DNA from: Haemophilus sp.
GTDB taxonomy: Bacteria; Pseudomonadota; Gammaproteobacteria; Enterobacterales; Pasteurellaceae
Direction: 5' to 3'
DNA length: 35,277 nucleotides
NCBI GenBank assembly: GCA_019423005.1
Contig: JAHZCF010000060.1
Coordinates: 1-35,277 of the forward strand
Shown: positions 15,810-23,653 of the stretch, in pieces
How positions within the stretch are numbered: the stretch's first letter is position 1
Layout: every line of letters starts with the position of its first letter
Position numbers and translations under genes: made by a program
The notes under the pieces: model-generated
The model's database searches: none
What the model saw: only the letters and a program-made list of their open reading frames with translations
Told to the model about the DNA's origin: nothing

Positions 15810-16421
15810 ATGTCCGAACATCATTCCCATGAACATCATGATCATTCATCTCATGAGCATATTCCACAGGATAAAAAAATCTTAGCGCTCAGTTTTGCCA
15901 TCATTACTGGCTTTATGATTGTCGAATTTATTGGTGGCTATTGGTTTAACAGCTTGGCACTCATGGCTGATGCAGGGCATATGGCAAATGATAGTTTATC
16001 GTTATTTTTAGCCTTGCTAGCGTTGTTTCTATCTACTCAAAAACAAAGATACATTGCCCTACTTAATAGCGGCTCATTGATTGTTGTGGCATTGATGATT
16101 TTAGTTGAAGCCATTCAACGCTGGCAAAATCCCATCGAGATGATGGCATTACCAATGCTAGGAGTGGCATCGCTAGGATTACTCGTCAATCTTTTCGTTG
16201 CAAAGATAATGTTGAACAGCGATCATGATAATCTCAATATTAAAGCAGCGTATCTACATGTACTCACCGATTTATTTGGTTCCATTATTGCTATACTTTC
16301 GGGTCTCAGTACCTATTTTCTGGGATGGTTATGGGTTGACCCATTGGCAAGTATGATATTAAGTATTCTTGTGCTAAAAAGCGGAATTGGAGCATTTCGC
16401 TTGGCATTAAAAAACACTTAA
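15810..16421 (+). CDS. Short cation diffusion facilitator (CDF) metal exporter
   Basis: 203 residues against about 300 for ZitB-type exporters. A His-rich N-terminus (HHSHEHHDHSSHEH) precedes six hydrophobic helices. The metal site residues are intact: H57 and D61 in DAGHMAND on helix 2, and H150 and D154 in HVLTD on helix 5. Missing are the 80-100 residue cytoplasmic C-terminal domain, since the protein stops at RLALKNT right after helix 6, and also about a dozen residues between helices 2 and 3, where the usual HTFGY stretch is absent (STQKQR to YIALLNSG). It likely exports Zn or Cd in exchange for protons under control of the divergent MerR protein. No frameshift remnant follows; a terminator comes within 8 bases. 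Confidence 0.85.
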   Translation: MSEHHSHEHHDHSSHEHIPQDKKILALSFAIITGFMIVEFIGGYWFNSLALMADAGHMANDSLSLFLALLALFLSTQKQRYIALLNSGSLIVVALMILVEAIQRWQNPIEMMALPMLGVASLGLLVNLFVAKIMLNSDHDNLNIKAAYLHVLTDLFGSIIAILSGLSTYFLGWLWVDPLASMILSILVLKSGIGAFRLALKNT

Positions 16422-16428
16422 AAAATTA

Positions 16429-16462
16429 ACCGCACTTTGGTTTGATATTTCCAAAGTGCGGT
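16429..16462. terminator. Inverted uptake-signal pair, bidirectional terminator
   Basis: ACCGCACTTTGG (16429-16440) and CCAAAGTGCGGT (16451-16462) form a 12-bp stem with loop TTTGATATTT; A/T runs flank both sides. It serves the CDF gene and the opposing folB gene. Confidence 0.9.
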
Positions 16463-16475
16463 CAATTTTCAGCGA

Positions 16476-16832
16476 TTATTTCAACTCACCGCGCTCTACA
16501 ATGATCCCCACATTACTAGCTTGAGCAACGGCTTTAGGTTTGCTTAATTTAAGACGTAACCATGAAATCCCAAAACGTTGTTGTAATTGTTCTGCCACCT
16601 CATAAGCCACGCGCTCAATCAATAAAAATGGCTTAGCTTGAACATAATCTAAAATAAATTGGCTTACTTCGGCATAATTGAGGCAGTATTGCACATCGTC
16701 CGTTTCTGCGGCTTTTTGGCAATCCCATGCCATTTCCAAATCAAAAACGAGCTTTTGTTTGATTTGTTGCTCCCAGTCATACACACCGATTCGTGCGAAG
16801 ACCACTAATTCTTCAATAAAAATTCGATCCAT
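16476..16832 (-). CDS. folB: Dihydroneopterin aldolase
   Basis: 118 residues, the full length of FolB, which cleaves 7,8-dihydroneopterin to hydroxymethyl-dihydropterin and glycolaldehyde in folate synthesis. Typical features are the start DRIFIEELVVFARIGVYDWE with the conserved Glu22 region, the middle LNYAEVSQFI segment, LIERVAYEVAEQL, and the C-terminal LKLSKPKAV with the catalytic lysine area. It is divergent from plsY, as in many gamma-proteobacteria. Confidence 0.93.
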   Translation of the reverse strand: MDRIFIEELVVFARIGVYDWEQQIKQKLVFDLEMAWDCQKAAETDDVQYCLNYAEVSQFILDYVQAKPFLLIERVAYEVAEQLQQRFGISWLRLKLSKPKAVAQASNVGIIVERGELK

Positions 16833-16929
16833 CTCTCATTCCTGTAAAAATATAGTGGGCTTATGCTATCAAGTTTGGTTAAAATAACGAACAAGTTTTT
16901 CAAATACAATCAAGATTGTGGAGCACAAA

Positions 16930-17529
16930 ATGAGCCTATTTGCCCTTTTTTATATGATTTTTGCTTATTTACTGGGTTCGATTTCCAGTGCAATTTTGAT
17001 TTGTAAGGTAGCAAGCTTACCTGACCCACGAAAAAACGGATCTCATAATCCTGGTGCGACCAATGTATTACGTATTGGCGGACGTTGGGCGGCGCTTGCG
17101 GTGTTAATTTGCGATATTTTAAAAGGGATGTTACCTGTTTGGGCGGGGTATTATTTAGGGCTCACGCAATTTGAATTAGGCATGGTTGCCTTGGGTGCGT
17201 GTTTAGGACATATCTTCCCTATTTTCTTTCAGTTTAAAGGCGGGAAAGGTGTAGCGACTGCATTCGGTGCCATTGCACCCATCTCTTGGGGCGTCGCTGG
17301 CTCAACGCTAGGTACGTGGTTGTTAGTCTTCTTAATTAGCCGTTATTCTTCATTAAGTGCGGTCATTACAGCACTTCTCGTGCCATTTTATGTGTGGTGG
17401 CTTAAACCGGAATTTACCTTCCCCGTTGCCTTAGTTTGCTGTTTGCTGATTTATCGTCACCACGACAATATTCAGCGCTTATGGCGAGGCCAAGAAGATA
17501 AAATGTGGGGAAAATCCAAAAAGAAATAA
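16930..17529 (+). CDS. plsY: Glycerol-3-phosphate acyltransferase PlsY
   Basis: 199 residues, five predicted membrane helices. PlsY moves acyl groups from acyl-phosphate to glycerol-3-phosphate, making the substrate for PlsC. Motifs are GSISSAIL early, then HNPGATNVLR and later FQFKGGKGVATAFG, which bind phosphate. I choose ATG 16930 behind GTGGAG; an in-frame GTG at 16918 would add four residues. Confidence 0.95.
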   Translation: MSLFALFYMIFAYLLGSISSAILICKVASLPDPRKNGSHNPGATNVLRIGGRWAALAVLICDILKGMLPVWAGYYLGLTQFELGMVALGACLGHIFPIFFQFKGGKGVATAFGAIAPISWGVAGSTLGTWLLVFLISRYSSLSAVITALLVPFYVWWLKPEFTFPVALVCCLLIYRHHDNIQRLWRGQEDKMWGKSKKK

Positions 17530-17534
17530 ATAAA

Positions 17535-17561
17535 AAAACCTGTCGATAATCGACAGGTTTT
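17535..17561. terminator. Bidirectional terminator between plsY and rpoH
   Basis: AAAACCTGTCGA (17535-17546) pairs with TCGACAGGTTTT (17550-17561) with a minimal loop, then TCTTTTTAT. The A-tract on the left also lets it act on rpoH transcription. Confidence 0.9.
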
Positions 17562-17578
17562 CTTTTTATCAAAATGGC

Positions 17579-18421
17579 TTAGAAATCAACCGCACTTTTA
17601 AGTTTTTTCAGTGCGTTTGCTTCAAGCTGACGAATACGTTCTGCAGACACATTATATTTTGCTGCAAGATCATGAAGGGTGGCTTTATCATCATCTAACC
17701 AACGCGCTTTGATAATATCTTGGCTACGTTCGTCAAGATTGGCTAAGGCTGTACCTAACTTTTCTGTTGCTTGTTCTTCAAAGTTTTCGCTTTCAAGTTC
17801 TGCCGCAAAGTTTGAGCTTTTATCTTCTAAATATAAAGAAGGTGCATAAGCCTCATCGTCATCGTCTGTTGGCAAATCAAAGCCTACGTCTGCTCCTGTC
17901 ATACGGGATTCCATTTCAATGACATCTTCTTTTGACACGCCAAGCTCATTCGCCACCATATCCACTTCGTTTTCATTGAACCAACCTAAACGTTGTTTGG
18001 TTTTACGCAGGTTAAAGAACAATTTACGTTGTGCTTTTGTGGTCGCAACTTTCACAATACGCCAGTTGCGAAGAACATATTCATGGATTTCAGCTTTGAT
18101 CCAATGCACCGCAAAAGATACAAGGCGAACACCCACTTCCGGATTAAAACGTTTTACCGCTTTCATTAATCCGATATTACCTTCTTGAATTAAATCTGCT
18201 TGCGGTAATCCATAACCTGAATAACCACGCGCAACATGAATAACAAAACGTAAGTGTGATAAAACTAACTTTTTCGCTGCTTCAATATCACCGTCATAAT
18301 ACAAACGTTCTGCTAAGCTTTTTTCTTCCTCTGCAGTCAGCATCGGATATTCGTTTGCTGCTCGAATATAACCTTCGATGCTACCTTGAGGTACTAACAT
18401 CATTTGAGTTTCTTTATTCAT
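17579..18421 (-). CDS. rpoH: RNA polymerase sigma factor RpoH (sigma-32)
   Basis: 280 residues from ATG 18421, which follows AGGAGAAGA; a GTG at 18433 is in frame but part of the leader. RpoH directs transcription of heat-shock genes. Region 2 shows HLRFVIHVARGYSGYGLPQADLIQEGNIGLM, and residues 131-140 are the RpoH box QRKLFFNLRK that separates it from other sigma-70 types. Region 4 ends DLAAKYNVSAERIRQLE. It is preceded by its own leader with a sigma-E-like promoter and is not obviously cotranscribed with the upstream narQ-murB operon. Confidence 0.97.
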   Translation of the reverse strand: MNKETQMMLVPQGSIEGYIRAANEYPMLTAEEEKSLAERLYYDGDIEAAKKLVLSHLRFVIHVARGYSGYGLPQADLIQEGNIGLMKAVKRFNPEVGVRLVSFAVHWIKAEIHEYVLRNWRIVKVATTKAQRKLFFNLRKTKQRLGWFNENEVDMVANELGVSKEDVIEMESRMTGADVGFDLPTDDDDEAYAPSLYLEDKSSNFAAELESENFEEQATEKLGTALANLDERSQDIIKARWLDDDKATLHDLAAKYNVSAERIRQLEANALKKLKSAVDF

Positions 18422-18440
18422 TCTTCTCCTCACAGCATGC

Positions 18441-18453
18441 GGAGCTAAGCTCC
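18441..18453. promoter_or_regulatory. 13-bp palindrome in the rpoH leader
   Basis: GGAGCTAAGCTCC is a perfect palindrome around a central A, ending about 11 bases before the rpoH ribosome site. It could be a protein site or a small hairpin in the mRNA. Confidence 0.35.
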
Positions 18454-18515
18454 AACTTATTAACTGTCTAGTTATAGCACAATATTTAAAATTATTGTAG
18501 CTTTAATTTGTTCTA

Positions 18516-18544
18516 TTTGACAGTTTTTAACGATTAAAAGTTCA
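18516..18544 (-). promoter_or_regulatory. Sigma-E-like promoter of rpoH
   Basis: On the minus strand, TGAACTT (18544-18538) and TCAAA (18520-18516) are 17 bases apart. Sigma-E promoters use GGAACTT and TCAAA/TCTGA with 15-17 bases between, and the E. coli rpoH P3 promoter also starts TTTGAACTT. Transcription would begin near 18509, about 88 bases before the ATG. A weaker sigma-70 alternative is TATAAC at 18476-18471. Confidence 0.55.
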
Positions 18545-18568
18545 AATTAATCAATAAAAATTTTCAAA

Positions 18569-18880
18569 TTATTTTAATGGCACAAGCGAATAAACCACAT
18601 TCTCTGATACCACTTTAAACAATAAATCAATATTCGGGTGTTTTCCAGGATTTTGTTTCGCATCTTCAACGTGTTCAGCAAACCATTCAATGCCTTGTTG
18701 TGCAGAAGTGCGGTCTAATTTTCCGTTAAATTTTTCTGCTAACGCATTATAAAGACGGAGTGAGCCAAGCTTACCTGGTGCGGCAGGAATATGATGGATC
18801 ACCGCTTCACCGTTTAATACGTCTAAACCAGTTAGATGATCAATGGTGGGTAAAATCTCTAAAATGTCTTTAAAATTCAT
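18569..18880 (-). CDS. Small conserved protein, DUF2322-like
   Basis: 103 residues, soluble and acidic, without signal or membrane segment. The sequence (MNFKDILEILPTIDHLTGLD at the start and YSLVPLK at the end) reminds me of the DUF2322 family found in Pasteurellaceae and Neisseriaceae; its function is unknown and the assignment is from memory. It is 19 bases downstream of murB and likely the last gene of the narQ-murB operon. Confidence 0.65.
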   Translation of the reverse strand: MNFKDILEILPTIDHLTGLDVLNGEAVIHHIPAAPGKLGSLRLYNALAEKFNGKLDRTSAQQGIEWFAEHVEDAKQNPGKHPNIDLLFKVVSENVVYSLVPLK

Positions 18881-18899
18881 AATCGCTTTCCTCTATATA

Positions 18900-19925
18900 T
18901 TAACTAATGGCTTGCTCTGAATTCACTTCGCCGTTTGCGCCCATAAAACGCACTTCGGGCTGTAAATACACACCAAATTTATCTGCCACAGTTTGACGAA
19001 TATGATGTGCTAGCTTAACAACATCCTGCCCTGTGGCATTACCTTTATTAATCAGCACTAAAGCCTGCTGTTGATGAACTGCCGCACCACCGATTTGAAA
19101 ACCTTTTAAATGGCATTGATCGATTAACCAACCCGCTGCAAGTTTCACCGAGCCATCCGGTTGCGGAAAGTGCGGTAGATTTTCGACCTGTTTTTGGATT
19201 TTTGCAAATTGCTCTGCACTCACCACAGGATTTTTGAAGAAACTGCCCGCGTTGCCAAATTCTTTTGGATCCGGCAATTTACTGCGGCGAATATGGCACA
19301 CTTCATCAAACACTTGTTTTGCCGTTACAGTTTGAGGATCAAAATTCACTAATGAGCCATATTTTAAAATCGGTTGCCAATTTTTTGCTAATTTCAATCC
19401 AACAGCCGTTATCACATAACCTTGTGCATAACGATGTTTGAAAATACTTTCACGATAACCAAATTCACATTCACTCACCTGTAAGCGGAATTGTTCGCCC
19501 GTGTTGAGATTCAGTACATCCACATAATCACACACATCTTTAAATTCTACACCGTACGCACCAATATTTTGAATCGGTGCAGAGCCGGCACAGCCTGGAA
19601 TGAGTGCAAGGTTTTCTAACCCATTAATTCCTTGTGAAAGCGACCATTCCACCAACTCATGCCAATTTTCACCACCATTAACATGTAAATAATGGTAATC
19701 GCTATCTTCTGTATGCTGAATACCCAATAAACGATTAACAATCACTATTCCTTGAAAATCTTCTAAAAATAGCATATTGCTACCTTGACCTAAAAATAAG
19801 ACAGGTAGCTTTTCAGCTTGCGCTTTTTGCCAAGCTTGTTGGATGTGTTCAATCGATGTGGCTGCAATAATTTCACGTGCATTTGCCGGAATATTGAAGG
19901 TGTGAAACGGTTGTAAACTTTGCAT
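18900..19925 (-). CDS. murB: UDP-N-acetylenolpyruvoylglucosamine reductase
   Basis: MurB reduces UDP-GlcNAc-enolpyruvate to UDP-MurNAc with NADPH through FAD. The 341-residue product is of the type I (E. coli-like) length. Visible motifs are LGQGSNMLF (FAD binding), IPGCAGSAPIQNIGAYGVE, the YRESIFKH segment and FGNAGSFFKNP with the catalytic serine, ending with RFMGANGE. It lies 9 bases after narQ, an arrangement that couples a sensor kinase and a cell-wall gene only by transcription. Confidence 0.96.
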   Translation of the reverse strand: MQSLQPFHTFNIPANAREIIAATSIEHIQQAWQKAQAEKLPVLFLGQGSNMLFLEDFQGIVIVNRLLGIQHTEDSDYHYLHVNGGENWHELVEWSLSQGINGLENLALIPGCAGSAPIQNIGAYGVEFKDVCDYVDVLNLNTGEQFRLQVSECEFGYRESIFKHRYAQGYVITAVGLKLAKNWQPILKYGSLVNFDPQTVTAKQVFDEVCHIRRSKLPDPKEFGNAGSFFKNPVVSAEQFAKIQKQVENLPHFPQPDGSVKLAAGWLIDQCHLKGFQIGGAAVHQQQALVLINKGNATGQDVVKLAHHIRQTVADKFGVYLQPEVRFMGANGEVNSEQAIS

Positions 19926-19934
19926 TAACTTTCC

Positions 19935-21638
19935 TTAAAAAAATGTGTGAGGGAGTGTAATTTTAACCATCGTACCACCTTGCTCCCCTTTTGAAATCGT
20001 AAGTTGGGCATTTAATTGACGACTGCGTTCAGTCATGATATTTAAACCATAATGCCCTTCTGGCTCATCTAACGTCGGAATCCCTACGCCATTATCTTGC
20101 ACAAGGATTTCATATTCTCCCTCGGCATTAATATGGGCTTGCACTTCAATCAGCGTACCTTTTGAGTGTTTAATCGCATTCAGCGTTGCTTCACGCACAA
20201 TTTGCAAAACGTGCACTAATTCTTGTGGATTTAAACTTTGGGATGGCAAACTGCAGTCCACCGTCATTTGCATCTTCGTTTGTGAACGCAAGCTTTCGAT
20301 TACTTGCTCTAAAGCAACCTGTAAATTCGCTTCTTGTACCGTTAAACGGAAAGTCGCCAATAATTCTCGTAATTGAGAATACCCATCTGATAAAGCTTGT
20401 TCAAATTCACCAATGATGGCAATACTTTTTTCTTTTGATTTTTCATCTTCTTTCTTCAAATTATGCTTTAACAACGTTAATTGAATTTGTAAGAAAGATA
20501 GTACTTGTGCCAACGAGTCATGTAATTCCCTGGCAATAATTGACCGCTCTTCCATCAATAAGAGTTGCTCTTGTTGGCGTTGCGTTTTGTGTGAATACAA
20601 CGCTTTTGCCACCATTTGTCCTAGGTTTTTCATCATTCGCGGATCGGGACAAGGTAAACCGGCTTGCCATGAGAGCACTGCTAAGTTTTCATTTTCAATG
20701 GAAAGTTCTTCGACTTGAAGTGATTGTTTAGGATCTTTTTGACCAAAAGAAATTTCCCAATGTTCTGATCCGAAAATTTCTAACTCAATGTAGCGTAAAT
20801 GTTCGCTGACACGAATATGATTGAGCACTTGACTGAGAATTTTATCATTAATCTTCGTGGGCGTAAGTAACTGTGAGCTTTGATAAAGCGTTGTTAAAGA
20901 GCGGTTAGTTTGGCGCAATTTTTGCGTTTTCTCATTAACGGCATCTTCTAAACGTGAATAAAGTCGCCCTAATTCCGATGACATTTGCGTAAACACTTTT
21001 GCCAAAACACCAAGCTCGTTACCACTTTCTGTATCAAGCTGGATATGTTTAAACTGCCCCATTTGCACTTGCATACTGGCTTTGGTCATCAGCTCTAAAG
21101 GCTTCACGACTTCGCGCTTCATATACCAAATGACATAAGATACCATCGCAAGGATCAATAGCATTGAAACACATAGCACTGAAACTGCACTAATCCATTT
21201 TTGTTCAGCAAAGCGTTGCAATTCCAACACGAAATCATCGACATCTTGTACATAACTTTTCAGTTCTGCATGATATTTTTCGATTTGATGCGCACGAGCG
21301 AAATCTGACATCACTGACCATCGTTGAAGGATTTTTTGATAAGACGCTTTCATCCCAGAAGGCGCAAAAAGCTGATTCTGCACAGTCAGCAAGACATTAG
21401 CGTTGAGACTATCTTGGTAACGCACTAAATTCTGTTCAACTGTATTAGGTGAACGTTCCATTTCCGTTAATAACCGATAACTTTGCATACGCAAAGAACC
21501 GGAAATATTAATCGCTTCCGCATCCGATTTATTACTAGCCATCACAAGCAAACTCAATGAGCTAATAATGCCCATAAAGATGATGACCACAAATAAATAT
21601 TTAGCAATACGGGTAGAAACTGAACGTTTAGCGTACAC
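19935..21638 (-). CDS. narQ: Nitrate/nitrite sensor histidine kinase NarQ
   Basis: 567 residues. The two membrane helices are at about 14-34 and 149-171, enclosing a periplasmic sensor with the P-box ISGSLRMQSYR (45-55) that binds nitrate or nitrite. A HAMP domain (about 172-225), a cysteine-containing central module and the HisKA_3/HATPase core follow. The phospho-acceptor is H373 in ARELHDSLAQ, with NAIKHSKG (N), DNGVGIPT (G1) and HYGLNIMTERS (G2) boxes. No response regulator (NarP) gene is nearby. The start is GTG at 21638, since an in-frame stop lies just upstream. Confidence 0.93.
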   Translation of the reverse strand: MYAKRSVSTRIAKYLFVVIIFMGIISSLSLLVMASNKSDAEAINISGSLRMQSYRLLTEMERSPNTVEQNLVRYQDSLNANVLLTVQNQLFAPSGMKASYQKILQRWSVMSDFARAHQIEKYHAELKSYVQDVDDFVLELQRFAEQKWISAVSVLCVSMLLILAMVSYVIWYMKREVVKPLELMTKASMQVQMGQFKHIQLDTESGNELGVLAKVFTQMSSELGRLYSRLEDAVNEKTQKLRQTNRSLTTLYQSSQLLTPTKINDKILSQVLNHIRVSEHLRYIELEIFGSEHWEISFGQKDPKQSLQVEELSIENENLAVLSWQAGLPCPDPRMMKNLGQMVAKALYSHKTQRQQEQLLLMEERSIIARELHDSLAQVLSFLQIQLTLLKHNLKKEDEKSKEKSIAIIGEFEQALSDGYSQLRELLATFRLTVQEANLQVALEQVIESLRSQTKMQMTVDCSLPSQSLNPQELVHVLQIVREATLNAIKHSKGTLIEVQAHINAEGEYEILVQDNGVGIPTLDEPEGHYGLNIMTERSRQLNAQLTISKGEQGGTMVKITLPHTFF

Positions 21639-21717
21639 GATAATTCTTCAACATAGGGAAAAGTGTCCATAGTTTAGCATAAAGTGCGGTTGAAATTGGC
21701 TGATTTTTCACAAATAA

Positions 21718-21745
21718 AAAACATCGGCTTTAACACCGATGTTTT
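21718..21745 (-). terminator. Terminator of the MFS transporter gene
   Basis: AAAACATCGG (21718-21727) pairs with CCGATGTTTT (21736-21745), loop CTTTAACA. Reading leftward it is followed by a T-rich tail, so it separates the MFS gene from narQ. Confidence 0.87.
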
Positions 21746-21772
21746 CAAAAACTTGAATATTTTTGACCGCAC

Positions 21773-22987
21773 TTAGCTTAATTCTTTGCCTTTTAACTCT
21801 GGCACTAAGAAGACCGTCGCTACCATGTCAATCACATAAATCACTGCCAAGAAAGCAATCGCAATACTAAATGAATATGCTGAAACAACTGCGCCTACAA
21901 CAACTGGCCCAAAACCACCTACGGCACGACCTAAGTTAAATAACACATTTTGTGCTGTTGCACGTGCTTCTGTCGGATAGGCTTCGGCCATTAATGCGCC
22001 ATAACCGCCCATCATGCCGTTGACAAACATCCCTAAGAATGCGCCCGCTACCAACATCGCGGTTGGATCAGTTAATTGAGAGTAAGTGATGATGCTGATC
22101 ACGGCACCAAGTTGGAATAATAAGAAACTTGGTTTACGTCCCACTCTATCCGCTAAGCGACCAAAAATCCAAATCCCTGCCATCATGCCGCATACGGTAA
22201 CTGCCGTCCATAAACCTGATTTCGTTAAACTAAAGCCAAGTTGTTTAGATAAGAAGTTTGGCATCCAAATCATAATACCGTAGTAACCGAAGTTTTGTAC
22301 GGAGGTTAACACTACCACACCAAGGCTCACTTTTGTGGTTGCTTTGTCTTTAATTAAGAGTTTGAAAGATTCCAGTTTGGATGTTTTTTGGGTAGAAAGT
22401 GCGGTCTGTTTTCGTGAGAAAATTTCAGGTTCGTGTAAACGGGTACGTAAATACCAAGCAACGAATGCTGGGAAGATACCGACAACGAACATGCCACGCC
22501 AGCCGATATGTGGAAGCAATACAGGGGTGAGTAACGCAGCCGCTAACACACCAACTTGCCAACCTAACGCCACATAAGAAGCGGCTTTTGCTCGGTGTCT
22601 TGCAGGCCAAGCTTCAATGGCTAATGCCATACCGATACCAAATTCACCGCCCAAACCGATACCCGCGATGGTGCGATAAATTAATAAATCCCAATAGCCT
22701 TGTGCGATTGCACATAAACCGGTGAATACAGCAAAGAGTACGATGGTCCAAGTCAGTACGCGTACACGTCCGTAACGATCGCTTAATGCACCAAATACAA
22801 TCCCGCCCACTACAGCACCAATAAGTGTCCAGGTAACTAATGAGCCAGATTGTGCGGGAGTTAAATTAAGATCTGCCGAAATGGCACTAAGCATAAATCC
22901 AAGAATAAGAAGATCGAATCCATCCATCGCGTAGCCGACAGCTGATCCAACCAAGGCTTTCCAGCCATATTGATTGACGTTTGTCAT
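21773..22987 (-). CDS. MFS transporter (aromatic acid / carboxylate symporter-like)
   Basis: 404 residues with twelve hydrophobic helices. The start GWKALVGSAVGYAMDGFDLLILGF and motif A GALSDRYGRVRV (about 61-72), then RTIAGIGLGGEFGIGMALAIE and motif A repeat GRLADRVGRKPS, are those of the AAHS or sialate/lactate group of proton symporters. The substrate is probably a small organic acid, but the family cannot give it from sequence alone. It is a single-gene unit, with a small hairpin (GCTAC...GTAGC, 23004-23019) in its leader ahead of the ribosome site. Confidence 0.85.
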   Translation of the reverse strand: MTNVNQYGWKALVGSAVGYAMDGFDLLILGFMLSAISADLNLTPAQSGSLVTWTLIGAVVGGIVFGALSDRYGRVRVLTWTIVLFAVFTGLCAIAQGYWDLLIYRTIAGIGLGGEFGIGMALAIEAWPARHRAKAASYVALGWQVGVLAAALLTPVLLPHIGWRGMFVVGIFPAFVAWYLRTRLHEPEIFSRKQTALSTQKTSKLESFKLLIKDKATTKVSLGVVVLTSVQNFGYYGIMIWMPNFLSKQLGFSLTKSGLWTAVTVCGMMAGIWIFGRLADRVGRKPSFLLFQLGAVISIITYSQLTDPTAMLVAGAFLGMFVNGMMGGYGALMAEAYPTEARATAQNVLFNLGRAVGGFGPVVVGAVVSAYSFSIAIAFLAVIYVIDMVATVFLVPELKGKELS

Positions 22988-23129
22988 GATTGAGGTCCCT
23001 TTTGCTACTCACGGGTAGCGTTTAAAGTGAAATGATGAGGAAAGAAATTTTCCGACGCGTAGTTTAGAGAAATTGACGGGATTTTGCAAGAATGAGAAAA
23101 GCAAAGTGCGGTTGATTTTATTCAAGTTT

Positions 23130-23282
23130 TTATTTTTTCAATAAAATTCGAATCAATAAAGCAATGGCTGCCGCATCATCCACCAAACCTAATGGGCCAA
23201 GCACCGCTTCAGGCAAAATATCAATCGGACTGAACAAATAAATCAGAATGATGGCGATTTTAATTAACTTTGTTTTATTCAT
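23130..23282 (-). CDS. DUF1232-like small membrane protein (50 aa)
   Basis: A short reading frame from ATG 23282 (or 23288, two codons earlier) to TAA at 23130. The start MNKTKLIKIAIILIYLFSP runs into SPIDILPEAV, a PLGLVDDAAA segment and a basic end LLKK. The S-P-I-D-x-x-P and G-x-x-D-D pattern is the core of the DUF1232 (YkvA-like) family, and the acidic residues sit between two hydrophobic helices. It is shorter than many members. No strong ribosome site is visible, and the function of the family is not settled. Confidence 0.7.
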   Translation of the reverse strand: MNKTKLIKIAIILIYLFSPIDILPEAVLGPLGLVDDAAAIALLIRILLKK

Positions 23283-23317
23283 AGTCATTGGACGAAAAGA
23301 AAAAGATCAGGTAAATT

Positions 23318-23578
23318 CTACAACTTATCCGAATGGTGAATCATCACAAAACGTTCCCAAAGCTGCTCTTCGCTTTCTTGATGCTCAGGATCTGGCTTAA
23401 TACAGTTTGTAATCGGGCAAACTTTTTGGCAAGTTGGCGTGTCATAATGACCAACACATTCCGTACAAAGTACAGGATCGATCACATAGATCTCCTCGCC
23501 GATTGAAATTGCTTCATTCGGGCATTCGGGGAGGCACATATCGCAGTTTGTGCATTTGTTTGTGATCAGTAACGCCAT
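23318..23578 (-). CDS. yfhL: YfhL-family 4Fe-4S ferredoxin
   Basis: 86 residues with two cysteine clusters: CTNCDMCLPECP at residues 9-20 and CTECVGHYDTPTCQKVCP further on, the Alvin-type arrangement of a two-[4Fe-4S] ferredoxin with a loop insertion and a C-terminal helix ending EEQLWERFVMIHH. It is a cytoplasmic electron carrier; its partner is not encoded here. It is the first gene of a leftward unit that may include the DUF1232-like gene, 35 bases downstream. Confidence 0.93.
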   Translation of the reverse strand: MALLITNKCTNCDMCLPECPNEAISIGEEIYVIDPVLCTECVGHYDTPTCQKVCPITNCIKPDPEHQESEEQLWERFVMIHHSDKL

Positions 23579-23653
23579 ACCATTCCTTTATATGAGAAAG
23601 CGGCGAATTATAGCCGACAAAAGCAAAATTGACAAAATTTAAACAGGATTTTT

